From Candidatus Anaerostipes avistercoris (GTDB lineage: Bacteria > Bacillota > Clostridia > Lachnospirales > Lachnospiraceae), in NCBI GenBank assembly GCA_019119895.1, contig DWWD01000049.1, forward strand, positions 22,429 to 86,428: a DNA stretch of 64,000 nucleotides. Reading direction: 5' to 3'. A model generated the notes under the pieces. That model was not told where the DNA came from, ran no database searches, and worked only from the letters and a program-made list of their open reading frames with translations. Positions 10,789 to 18,815 of this stretch are shown one piece after another. The position numbers and the translations under genes are program-made. Position 1 is the first letter of the stretch; each line of letters opens with the position of its first letter.

Positions 10789-11377
10789 CTGCTCCACCTC
10801 CTTTAAAGGTATATTCCTGATATTCTTTTTCCAGAGCACCCTTGAAGGAATGATCAATCAGGATATTTCGTCCCGGAATCACAGACCTGAGTCCTCCGAT
10901 AAAATCTTCCTCGCTGATCGACATGGTCATTCCTGTGCTTTTTTCCAGATATTCTTTCTTATCTTCATCTGATTTGCTGATATAAATTGTCAGCGGCTGT
11001 CCGCCGGCAAATCTGGCGGCATCCGCAATATAGGCAATCAGCTGTTTCTTATAGTCTTCTGTCTTCATATAATCATTCAGCAGTCCGAGAACCTCTTTAA
11101 ACAGCCCGTTTTTCAATTCCTGCTGCACGCTGCTTAATTCCCGGCGCATCTTAAGCTGTCCCTTTGAGACTGCGGTATTCAGCTGCTGTCTTGCCGACGC
11201 AGTCTCTGCTTTGATCCTCGTGTCTGACTGAATTCTTGCTTCCTGGCAATGGGTCCGATACATAGATTCCAGAGCCTTTTTATGCTGTTTTATAATGTCG
11301 TTTCCCTGGCTCCTGGCTTCTTCCATCGCCGCTCCCCGGATATGGGAAATCTTCTCATCTATAGTCAATTCCGTCAC
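10781..11377 (-). CDS. atpE: V/A-type ATP synthase subunit E (peripheral stalk)
   Basis: The 198-residue subunit E pairs with the small G/H-type subunit to form the peripheral stalk that holds the head against rotation. The N-terminal half is a long charged helix (residues 5-110) and the C-terminal half a mixed alpha/beta domain ending LIDHSFKGALEKEYQEYTF. Sequence conservation in this family is low; the call rests on that architecture and on its place directly before atpA, whose GTG start overlaps its stop codon. Confidence 0.88.
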   Translation of the reverse strand: MTELTIDEKISHIRGAAMEEARSQGNDIIKQHKKALESMYRTHCQEARIQSDTRIKAETASARQQLNTAVSKGQLKMRRELSSVQQELKNGLFKEVLGLLNDYMKTEDYKKQLIAYIADAARFAGGQPLTIYISKSDEDKKEYLEKSTGMTMSISEEDFIGGLRSVIPGRNILIDHSFKGALEKEYQEYTFKGGGAGV

Positions 11378-11396
11378 CTTCCTTCTACCAATTCCA

Positions 11397-11705
11397 TTAT
11401 AATTTCAGTCCGATTGCTTCATTGACATAGGAAGTAATGAAATCCTTCTTGCGGCCTGTTCCATGCCTGTCCGGGATCTCAATCAGCAGAGGCATCTGTC
11501 TCTCCAGCTTAATCTCATCGATCAGATCCGGAAATTCCTTTCCGAATCTTTCCGTCAGAAGAACGATTCCTATAGACTGGTCGCTCATAGCCTTCTGAAG
11601 TGCCTGATACAGCTCTTCTTTCTCGTGTACGACGACCCCGTCTACACCCGCAAGGCGCATTCCTGTCAGCGTATCCACATTATCGCTGATTAAATACATC
11701 TTCAT
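11397..11705 (-). CDS. atpF: V/A-type ATP synthase subunit F
   Basis: The 102-residue subunit F binds the central shaft D and regulates ATPase activity. The sequence MKMYLISDNVDTLTGMRLAGVDGVVVHEKEEL has the family pattern (I-D-DT--GFRLAG), followed by IGIVLLTERFGKEFPDLID and the closing PLLIEIPDRHG with the conserved I-IP motif. It lies between the proteolipid and subunit E genes with gaps of 17-20 bases. Confidence 0.92.
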   Translation of the reverse strand: MKMYLISDNVDTLTGMRLAGVDGVVVHEKEELYQALQKAMSDQSIGIVLLTERFGKEFPDLIDEIKLERQMPLLIEIPDRHGTGRKKDFITSYVNEAIGLKL

Positions 11706-11722
11706 ATTATCACTTCCTCAGT

Positions 11723-12154
11723 CTAACCTAATCTACCGATAATCATAAATGAAATGATCAGGCCGTACAGGCAGACACCTTCTGCCAGACCAACGAAAAT
11801 CAGAGACTTACCAAGAGCGGTCGGATCTTCACTGATCGCGCCAAGGGCTGCGCTGGCCGCGCTGGCAACGGCGATACCGCCTCCGACACAGGATAATCCG
11901 GTTGCAAGTGCTGCCGCAATATATCCCAGTCCTGTCGCCATGCCGTCAGATGCTGCCTCAGCAGCCTGCACCGGCTCACTTACAAACAGCATGACCGCCG
12001 CGATGACCACAATGCCGAAAAACATCACAATGTTGGCTGCGATACTTCTTTTATACCTTTTTTTATTCCTCTCTCCCTGCATAAAATATCCAAACGGAAG
12101 CAGGATACTTAAAATAAATGCTGCGATGATTGCTAATTTAATTGCTGATGTCAT
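11723..12154 (-). CDS. atpK: V/A-type ATP synthase subunit K (membrane rotor proteolipid)
   Basis: The 143-residue product has two parts. Residues 70-142 form a classical c-subunit hairpin (GLGYIAAALATGLSCVGGG, a polar loop SEDPT, then FVGLAEGVCLYGLIISFMII), with the ion-binding glutamate in the GLAEG segment. Residues 4-62 form two extra hydrophobic segments joined by a very basic loop (ERNKKRYKRS), which may act as a membrane-insertion leader as in other clostridial V-type proteolipids. The ring would carry H+ or Na+; the sequence alone does not settle which. It lies between atpI and atpF in the operon. Confidence 0.92.
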   Translation of the reverse strand: MTSAIKLAIIAAFILSILLPFGYFMQGERNKKRYKRSIAANIVMFFGIVVIAAVMLFVSEPVQAAEAASDGMATGLGYIAAALATGLSCVGGGIAVASAASAALGAISEDPTALGKSLIFVGLAEGVCLYGLIISFMIIGRLG

Positions 12155-12166
12155 ATAGGTGTCCTC

Positions 12167-14119
12167 CTAATTTATACTTTTTTTAGCATGGTTGTTGTAT
12201 GGATGAAATTCTCTTCCTGAACCTGTATAGAACCGGCTGAACATTTCATAATATTCCAGTCGGAGTACCTGAATTCCCACGACCAGGCCCTCCAGAGCAC
12301 AGACCAGGATATTTCCAAATATAATGATGATCCAGTTAGGATTTCCCGCTCCGTCTGTAATTCCTCCGAGCATCAAAACGACTTCCATCATAGCTGCATG
12401 ACTGACTGCAAATGCCCCCACACGAACGAAAGAAATCGTGTTGGAAAAGAAGCTCAGCAGTGTTTCGAATAATTCGAAAAATCCCTGAATCAAAAACATT
12501 CCGATTCCTTCTTCCATCTTTGCCTTCTTTCCCTGGATCATCTGTCCAAGCGGCTCTTTCAATACAAACAGCAGAATCGGAACTCCCAGGAAAATAACCA
12601 TCATAATATTTCCAGGAGTTTTGTGTCCTGTCATATATAAAACGATGGTGGCAACAAGAAATCCGTAGAACACAAGTCCCGCAACACCGTTGGGACTAAA
12701 CAGCATATTCTCCTTATCCCCGCGCTTCCATGCGTTAATGATCTGGAACACCATTGCCAGAAGAATGAGCCCCATACCAAAAGCGACCGCTACGATAAAT
12801 ACCGTATTCAGCTGTCCCAGAAACGGCAGCTCGATCATAGCGTGCATCGGTGACAGCCATATCGGTTTTATGATGGTTCCCTCAAATCCAAAGAAACTTC
12901 CGTACATAAATCCGAAAAATGTAGAAAAAATACCTGCGATTGAAATGATCCCTGCCAGGCTCATCTTTTTCTTCAGATAGATCAGCCCTCCTAAAACAAA
13001 CAGGCATAATCCCTGCCCCACATCTCCAAACATTGCTCCAAAAATGAATGTATAAGTCAGAGCCACAAAAATGGTCGGATCCATCTCATCATGAGCCGGA
13101 AGCCCATACATGCGGATAAACATCTCAAATGGCTGGAAAAACCTCGGATTCTTAAGTTTTGTCGGCGGATCGCCGAAAAACTTCTCCCGGCCTTCTTCTT
13201 CCACGATTGTGATCCTGTCGTCATTCTTTGTCTCTTCAATAAAAGCCGCCACATCTTTCTCACTCATCCAGCCGCATAAAATATAATAATCTTCCTGTTC
13301 TTCATTCTCCATGCGGGCAGCCATTTTTCTAACGTCAAAGTTATTTGACAGCTCCTCAAGCTTATATTTTGCTCCCAGTATTTTGACTGCCTGATCAGAC
13401 AGATATTCTCCCATTGTCTTTTTAATATCTTCTGATTCCTGATCCAGAAGTTGAATCTGATGACGCATCTCCCGGCATACAACGGCCGGCACACCTTCAT
13501 AATCTTCCGGAAGTTTTATTCTCTCAAAATGCAGAGATTTGAAAACAGAATCTACTTTTCCAGCCTCCTTGTGCGCCGCAAAGTAGCATCCATATACATA
13601 ATTTTCATCTCTTGATCCTTCCAGAAATACCGCGTTCAGATCATCAAACAGATATTTCTCAAGTTTATGAAAATAATCCAGGCTGACTCTTCCGAACCGC
13701 ACGATCATATACCTGTATCGAAGAACTTCCTTTACATTCAGCTCCAGGGACTGGAATGGTTCCATCTGCCGGAGCTTTTCCATAATCTCATCTTTTGCTT
13801 TTTTTATTCTTTCATCTTTTGCTTTCAATTCGAGATAATCATGATTCAGATTCCGAATCAGATCAATCATCTCATCTGCAGAGAGCGAAGTATCCATCGG
13901 CACCGTCTGGTCCGGCAGCATGGCTGCATACTGCTCTGCTTTGTCCAATGGCTCTTTATACGGATTCAAATCCATAAACGGCAATAGATTATCCGTAGTC
14001 TTTAATTCCGTGATCGCATTCTCCAGCTGCATCTCATACTTGGATAAGTATTTGCTGGTCACCCGGTCAATATCTGTCCTGGGTCCGGAAATGCTCAGGA
14101 ATTTCATTTTAACTATCAT
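12167..14119 (-). CDS. atpI: V/A-type ATP synthase subunit I (membrane stator)
   Basis: The 650-residue subunit I (equivalent to subunit a) carries the ion half-channels. Residues 1 to about 330 form the cytoplasmic coiled-coil/globular arm. From about 345 on there are seven or eight membrane segments with the family motifs YTFIFGAMFGDVGQGL and the late SFVRVGAFAVSHAAMMEVV, whose arginine lies in the ion path. The ATG is adjacent to the atpC stop (1-bp overlap at 14119). Size and motifs are complete. Confidence 0.95.
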   Translation of the reverse strand: MIVKMKFLSISGPRTDIDRVTSKYLSKYEMQLENAITELKTTDNLLPFMDLNPYKEPLDKAEQYAAMLPDQTVPMDTSLSADEMIDLIRNLNHDYLELKAKDERIKKAKDEIMEKLRQMEPFQSLELNVKEVLRYRYMIVRFGRVSLDYFHKLEKYLFDDLNAVFLEGSRDENYVYGCYFAAHKEAGKVDSVFKSLHFERIKLPEDYEGVPAVVCREMRHQIQLLDQESEDIKKTMGEYLSDQAVKILGAKYKLEELSNNFDVRKMAARMENEEQEDYYILCGWMSEKDVAAFIEETKNDDRITIVEEEGREKFFGDPPTKLKNPRFFQPFEMFIRMYGLPAHDEMDPTIFVALTYTFIFGAMFGDVGQGLCLFVLGGLIYLKKKMSLAGIISIAGIFSTFFGFMYGSFFGFEGTIIKPIWLSPMHAMIELPFLGQLNTVFIVAVAFGMGLILLAMVFQIINAWKRGDKENMLFSPNGVAGLVFYGFLVATIVLYMTGHKTPGNIMMVIFLGVPILLFVLKEPLGQMIQGKKAKMEEGIGMFLIQGFFELFETLLSFFSNTISFVRVGAFAVSHAAMMEVVLMLGGITDGAGNPNWIIIIFGNILVCALEGLVVGIQVLRLEYYEMFSRFYTGSGREFHPYNNHAKKSIN

Positions 14120-15186
14120 TAGGCACTACCTCCTTGATATCTGAAATCTTGCAGAATATATCCCAGAATCTCTTTCTCTGATAATCCATACCGGATACAC
14201 TCAAGCGCCGTTGTGATCCTGTAAATCTCTTCCTCCTTCAGGAACAAGTATCCCAGAAAACTGGCAAGAGAATACGGATGATTTTGATACGCTGTCATAA
14301 CAATATGTTTCAGATATTGTCTTTCTATCTTTTCTACATTATGCTGCTCATCAAACTGATACTTCCGACCATAAAAAGATTCATTCAGACAGCGGAAAAA
14401 CTCTTCGATCGAAGGTGCTTCCACCAGGTTCTTAAACTCATCTCTGGTAAGCCGGTACTGGATCGGTATCAGCAGGGTGTAAATATCCGGCGGCAGCATA
14501 CGATAATATTTCTTTGCCCGGTAAATCCACTGAAGATTCATCAGATCAATCTGGCTTCCCAGGTTTTTCTTAATGGTTTCTTGTTCTTCCTTTTTCCAAT
14601 TGCCTTTCCGGATCTTCCAAAGCATGGAATAATAATACATTTCCAGGGCCAAATCATAGTCAAATAATGTTGATGCCCCAGATTCCCGGATTTTTGCCAG
14701 TGGTGCATAATACTCGGTATCCTTGAGATGATCCACCAGATCATCAATATTATTGGACATGATCAGCTGGTCGATGCGTATATCCGAGTACCGGTCAAAA
14801 AATGTTTTCTTATAATCCAGATCAAACGGGGCATTATAATGGTTAAACACAATTCTTAAACAATATTTAATTAAATCAACTTCATACCGCTTCATAAAAA
14901 TTTTCAGAAATTTCTTCTGATCAATACTCGCAAAGCGGTACAGCCTGGTATAGTCATCATACAATGACTGAACCAGAACCTTTTCAATACTTCCACGGTG
15001 ATATAATGATTCATCCATCTGGTCGATCAGCTTCCCGTAGGATTTTGTCTCCTTCAGATAATATATGACTTCTGTCACCGTCTGCATAGCGGCAATCTTG
15101 CGGTAATCTTCTGATTTCAGCAATTTCGCACGCATTGCGCGGATCTTCGTGACAATCCCGCTGTACTCCATCACGTCTTTGATCAT
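14119..15186 (-). CDS. atpC: V/A-type ATP synthase subunit C (d-like rotor cap)
   Basis: The 355-residue protein matches subunit C/d, the funnel-shaped helical adaptor between the proteolipid ring and the central shaft. It is almost entirely helical with the repeating pattern of three related helical domains (for example DQKKFLKIFMKRYEVDLIKYCLRIV). It lies second in the operon, upstream of atpI rather than between E and F as in many species. Identification uses the helical pattern and position. Confidence 0.9.
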   Translation of the reverse strand: MIKDVMEYSGIVTKIRAMRAKLLKSEDYRKIAAMQTVTEVIYYLKETKSYGKLIDQMDESLYHRGSIEKVLVQSLYDDYTRLYRFASIDQKKFLKIFMKRYEVDLIKYCLRIVFNHYNAPFDLDYKKTFFDRYSDIRIDQLIMSNNIDDLVDHLKDTEYYAPLAKIRESGASTLFDYDLALEMYYYSMLWKIRKGNWKKEEQETIKKNLGSQIDLMNLQWIYRAKKYYRMLPPDIYTLLIPIQYRLTRDEFKNLVEAPSIEEFFRCLNESFYGRKYQFDEQHNVEKIERQYLKHIVMTAYQNHPYSLASFLGYLFLKEEEIYRITTALECIRYGLSEKEILGYILQDFRYQGGSA

Positions 15187-15209
15187 TTTCCGCCTCCTAA
15201 TAAGTCCTG

Positions 15210-15521
15210 TTAAACCTCAATGATCCTATCGAAAATTTCCTTTGCATACGCAGTATGGTTTTTTTCAAAATCTTGTTTCAGGAACCGGATCTCGCTGCTG
15301 TTCTGTTCTCCCTGCTGTTCCATCAGCTTATCCATATTCTCTTCTAATTTCGATCGTATGGTATTGATCTGATGTTTTGTTTCCTTCTCCAATTCCAGAT
15401 CAAACAGGTCTCTTTTCTCCTGCATCTCTTTTTCCTGCAGATGCTTCTGATCCTCAGCATTTTCTACAATGGCCCTTGCGGTCTTTTCAATTTCTGCCAG
15501 TTTTTCTGCAATTCCATCCAT
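15210..15521 (-). CDS. V/A-type ATP synthase subunit G/H-like peripheral stalk protein
   Basis: This 103-residue, highly charged, wholly helical coiled-coil protein (MDGIAEKLAEIEKTARAIVENAEDQK) is the first gene of the V-ATPase operon, where E. hirae and Thermus operons place the small peripheral-stalk partner of subunit E. The size and heptad pattern fit the ATPase subunit H/G family, which is too variable for a motif-level call. It has a strong AAAGGAGG ribosome binding site. Confidence 0.8.
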   Translation of the reverse strand: MDGIAEKLAEIEKTARAIVENAEDQKHLQEKEMQEKRDLFDLELEKETKHQINTIRSKLEENMDKLMEQQGEQNSSEIRFLKQDFEKNHTAYAKEIFDRIIEV

Positions 15522-15638
15522 AAAAAAGCCTCCTTTCTGACCGTCAGATTCTATATCCCCTATTTTAGCTCTATCTTTTCAAATTTACCAGCTTTTTATA
15601 AAATTCTTAGCAGAATTTTTAGCAAAAAGCACAAAAAA

Positions 15639-16323
15639 TCATAGATTCCCATAAATTTTTTCCGCATCCGCTATGTACCCCGGATTCCCATCCATATCCT
15701 CGTCTGCTCCTGCCGTAACCAGTATGTATTCCTTCCCTTTTATTCTGGCCAAACTTGCCAGACATAATCCGGCACGGCTGGTATGTCCTGTCTTTCCTCC
15801 GAGAAATTCTCCCTCCTCCAGCTGGAGATCATCTCTGTAATCATACAGTGTGCTCTTTAATACCATTCCCGACGGATGGAAATTCGATGGCGAGGTCCGC
15901 CATTTTCTCTTCCGAACCTTCCAGGTATTTGGAAATACGAAGACAGCATTCCGCCCCTGACGGAAGCATCATTCCATAGAGCAGATCCCGTATGCTCACT
16001 GACTCTCCCGGTTCAAATCCTGCCAGAGAAGCTCCCTGCTCTTTGGCTGTACGGATCATACTGTCTTCCATTATGACCCGCCGGTCCAGATCCGATACCT
16101 GTTCCAACGCCACGAGACATGTCATAATTTTGGTCATGGACGCAGGATAGATTCTGCGGCCGCCTTTTTTCTGAGCAATGATTTTCTCCCCGTCTCTTTC
16201 CATCAGCGCCGCATACGGACTTTGAATTCCTGCCAGCATCCGATTCTGGAATAATATAAATGCAGCCATAAGACACACGGCCGCCGCTGTCGTCCGGATT
16301 ATGGTTTTTCTTGTCTTCTTCAT
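15639..16323 (-). pseudogene. Broken D-alanyl-D-alanine carboxypeptidase (DacA/PBP5-like)
   Basis: A D,D-carboxypeptidase gene is split into two frames. The first part starts at the ATG at 16323 (GGAGG six bases upstream) with a signal anchor, the catalytic SxxK (SMTK), and the SGAE motif used by this subfamily in place of SxN. It then runs out of frame after GSEEKMADL, at about 15900, and stops at 15841. The second part continues in another frame with HPSGMVLKSTL and the KTG box (GGKTGHTSRAG) and ends at 15639. Intact relatives have roughly 60 residues between these points, so an internal deletion with a frame change, not a single base slip, best explains it. Catalytic boxes are retained but cannot be translated as one chain. 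Confidence 0.8.
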
Positions 16324-16487
16324 GCTTTCCTCCTTGATCTCTTGTTTCTGTTTCTGATGTTCCTTATAATCAAAAGAGGAAAAGTGTTTGTCAATATATT
16401 TGCCCTCAACGAAGCTGATCTGGCCCAAACGTTATTTCCCGAATGTTTTTTGCGGCATTCCGGCTTTGTTCCGGGTAAGTTTATGGA

Positions 16488-16547
16488 TTTTGCCTGATTT
16501 TTCTGTATGATGCACTTGTAACAGAAAACAAGGAGATCAGGCAAAAG
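16488..16547. promoter_or_regulatory. Palindromic operator candidate upstream of the LytTR regulator gene
   Basis: TTTTGCCTGAT (16488-16498) and its exact inverse ATCAGGCAAAA (16537-16547) frame an 11-bp perfect inverted repeat. A second nested repeat, TTTTCTGT / ACAGAAAA, lies inside. A TATGAT -10-like element (16506-16511) lies within it. A third copy of the element precedes the vanZ-like gene at 18775-18785. Confidence 0.55.
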
Positions 16548-16551
16548 AAAG
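16532..16551 (+). repeat. 20-bp inverted repeat, left copy
   Basis: GGAGATCAGGCAAAAGAAAG lies immediately upstream of the response regulator start. Its perfect reverse complement occurs at 18771-18790, just after the histidine kinase gene. Confidence 0.85.
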
Positions 16552-16558
16552 GAATCTT

Positions 16559-17320
16559 ATGTTAAAAATTATTCTGTGTGATGATGACCCGTTTATATTA
16601 AAAATCATCCAGGAACAGATTGAGGGGATTCTGTCCAGTCAGGGACTTGACGGCAGAATCGTGTGTATTTCTTCCAACGGCAAAGATATGATTTCTTATC
16701 TGAAAAACCACCCGGAAGAATATCTGTTTTTTCTGGATCTTGATTTTGGAAACAATGAATTTAATGGGATTGATCTTGCAAAACAGATTCGTTCCATTGT
16801 TCCCGGATCAAAAATCGTATTTGTAACCAATCACTATGAACTTGCCCTGGATGTTTTAAAGTCCGGGACGGAGCCTTTCGGATTTATTGAAAAAACAACC
16901 GATATTCATAAAATGAACCGGAACTGCTATCAATATCTCTATCTGGCCAACAAACAAATGAATGTCAGCCTGGGAACCCCGGATCAGCGGACCATTACCA
17001 TCCGTCCGGGATTTGACGAAGAAATTCAGCTTCCGGTCCAGGATATTTTATATGTGGAAGCTGTAAAGACAAAATCTCACTGCATCTGTTATCACACGAT
17101 CAACGGATCATCCATTACAGTGAGAGAATCCATGGAACACGCCATGTCCCGCCTGGGAGACGGATTTGTCCGGAGCCACCGCTCCGTGATCGTCCAGAAA
17201 TGTCATATGATCGGCATGGAAGACGGCATGATCCGGCTGGTGAACGGGGCTTTTGCTCCCTGTTCGTTCCGTCTGAGAAATGAAATGAAAGGAATTATTT
17301 ATGGAAACAAAAAGCAGTAA
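16559..17320 (+). CDS. LytTR-family response regulator (AgrA-like)
   Basis: The 253-residue cytoplasmic regulator has a receiver domain (residues 1-125) with the acidic pair D8/D9 and probable phosphoacceptor D60 in FFLDLDF, followed by a LytTR DNA-binding domain (about 140-245) with the typical ILYVEAVKTKSHCICYHT and FVRSHRSVIV blocks. The architecture matches AgrA/ComE/VirR regulators, which bind direct or inverted repeats upstream of target promoters. The cognate kinase gene overlaps its end by 20 bp. No AgrB/AgrD-type peptide gene is present; instead a VanZ-like gene follows. A repeated palindromic element at both ends of the locus is a plausible binding site. Confidence 0.92.
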   Translation: MLKIILCDDDPFILKIIQEQIEGILSSQGLDGRIVCISSNGKDMISYLKNHPEEYLFFLDLDFGNNEFNGIDLAKQIRSIVPGSKIVFVTNHYELALDVLKSGTEPFGFIEKTTDIHKMNRNCYQYLYLANKQMNVSLGTPDQRTITIRPGFDEEIQLPVQDILYVEAVKTKSHCICYHTINGSSITVRESMEHAMSRLGDGFVRSHRSVIVQKCHMIGMEDGMIRLVNGAFAPCSFRLRNEMKGIIYGNKKQ

Positions 17321-18770
17321 CTATCACTGGCTGTATCTTATATTTTCCTGTCTTTGCGCCAGTATCAGTCTTCTGATTCCTTTTGTCAGAATGACCGGAA
17401 CTACTTTTATGGAATATCTGGTAATCGCTTTTACCGGAATTTTCGCAATCCGGATCCTGAACCTTCTGGATCTGAAATTTCCCGATTATCTGCTGCTGTT
17501 TGCCGGAACATTTACAGCCATTACGCAGTCCTTCATTATTATGAACGCTTCCATTTTCTTTATATTTTTTGTTTTTTTCGGGGTCAGCGCCATAAGACAG
17601 GAACTGCAGCATGGGAAGGTGCTGTACACCTGGCTTGCTTTTATTGTATTCCTGCTGAACCGGATGTTTTTATTGTATATTTATGAGGGATTCCAGCCGC
17701 TGTACTATCAGGCAACCAATGATCTGCCCAATGCTTCTCTGATCAAAATCGGCGTCTTCCTGCTGCTGTCCGCAGGAATTCTCCTGATTGATTTTTTACT
17801 GATCGTACTGATCCGGCATTTTTTTCAGCCCGGGCTTCTCAAAATATCTCAGCTGGAATTTTTCTATCCGCAGATTGCCCGGCATTTTCTGATCAGTTCC
17901 CTGATCATTTTTATCATTGGGTTTATATTTGAATATCTGCTCCTGCAGATTCCCGTTGCCTCTGATTTAGCTCTGTCCGAATATTTGTACGGAATGCTGT
18001 ATGAGAAGATATCCGTCCTTGCCGCATTATTTTCTGCTGTTGTGATTTTTATCCAGCTGTTTATTCTGGTCATTTTACTTAAGTTCTCCAAATACCGGTT
18101 CTCAATCGATGCCAGACGGAGACACGAGGAAAATCTGACGCTGTACAGCAATGATCTGGAAAAAAATCTTTCCGAAGTGAGGGGTTTGAAACATGACATG
18201 AAAAACATTCTCTTCACACTCAGCCACATGATCGAAGAAAGCGGAGATTCTGAGCTGAAGCAGTATTTTCAGAATACGGTAAATCCCTATTTTCAGGAGG
18301 AGTTAAAGAAAAATGACCTGTACGCCTCCCTGCAGCCTATTGAAGATGAACAGCTGAAGGCTTTCTTATATTATAAGTTTACATCTGCTGCCCACAGCAA
18401 ATGCCAGATTCGGTTTGTCTGTCAGAATGAAATCCCGTGGCATATCTTTTCCGATGAAATAGATTTCCTGGACTTCGTACGAATCATCGGAATCTTTCTG
18501 GACAATGCCATGGAAGAAGCTGTCAATACCGAAGAAAAAGAGATTACCATTCTTCTGACCGGCCGGGAAAATGCCTGCGAAATCCGCATCGAGAATTCCA
18601 TCCGCCCACAGAAGGAAGTGGTGGCCGGTTTATCTGACAAAGGACTGGGAAGAGGAAACGGCCTGCTGATCGCAGACCAGATTTTAAAAAGATATCCGAA
18701 CATTATCCTTAATTCTTACACAAGAAACGGAATTTTTGTTCAGAGTCTGCTGATCCAGACTCTTTCATAA
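17301..18770 (+). CDS. AgrC-like sensor histidine kinase with GHKL ATPase domain
   Basis: The 489-residue kinase has six or seven membrane helices in residues 1-260, a coiled linker, the phosphoacceptor H298 in the AgrC-type box LKHDMKN, and a GHKL ATP-binding domain with the N box FLDNAMEEA (D401, N402) and glycine-rich box SDKGLGRGNG (about 445-454). This HPK10-type layout commonly senses peptides or membrane signals. It overlaps the regulator gene by 20 bp, with AAAGGA 8 bases before the ATG. The signal is unknown, because no pheromone precursor or processing gene adjoins it. Confidence 0.92.
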   Translation: METKSSNYHWLYLIFSCLCASISLLIPFVRMTGTTFMEYLVIAFTGIFAIRILNLLDLKFPDYLLLFAGTFTAITQSFIIMNASIFFIFFVFFGVSAIRQELQHGKVLYTWLAFIVFLLNRMFLLYIYEGFQPLYYQATNDLPNASLIKIGVFLLLSAGILLIDFLLIVLIRHFFQPGLLKISQLEFFYPQIARHFLISSLIIFIIGFIFEYLLLQIPVASDLALSEYLYGMLYEKISVLAALFSAVVIFIQLFILVILLKFSKYRFSIDARRRHEENLTLYSNDLEKNLSEVRGLKHDMKNILFTLSHMIEESGDSELKQYFQNTVNPYFQEELKKNDLYASLQPIEDEQLKAFLYYKFTSAAHSKCQIRFVCQNEIPWHIFSDEIDFLDFVRIIGIFLDNAMEEAVNTEEKEITILLTGRENACEIRIENSIRPQKEVVAGLSDKGLGRGNGLLIADQILKRYPNIILNSYTRNGIFVQSLLIQTLS

Positions 18771-18790
18771 CTTTCTTTTGCCTGATCTCC
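18771..18790 (-). repeat. 20-bp inverted repeat, right copy
   Basis: This is the exact reverse complement of 16532-16551. It starts at the kinase stop codon and lies about 25 bases before the vanZ-like ATG, with a TATAAA element at 18792-18797. Confidence 0.85.
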
Positions 18791-18815
18791 ATATAAAAAC
18801 GCAAAGGAGTTCGTT

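Noticed and set aside
15639..16323. Simple sequencing indel in the carboxypeptidase gene
   Set aside because: A single base change would keep all residues; about 60 conserved residues between the motifs are missing, so a deletion is needed.
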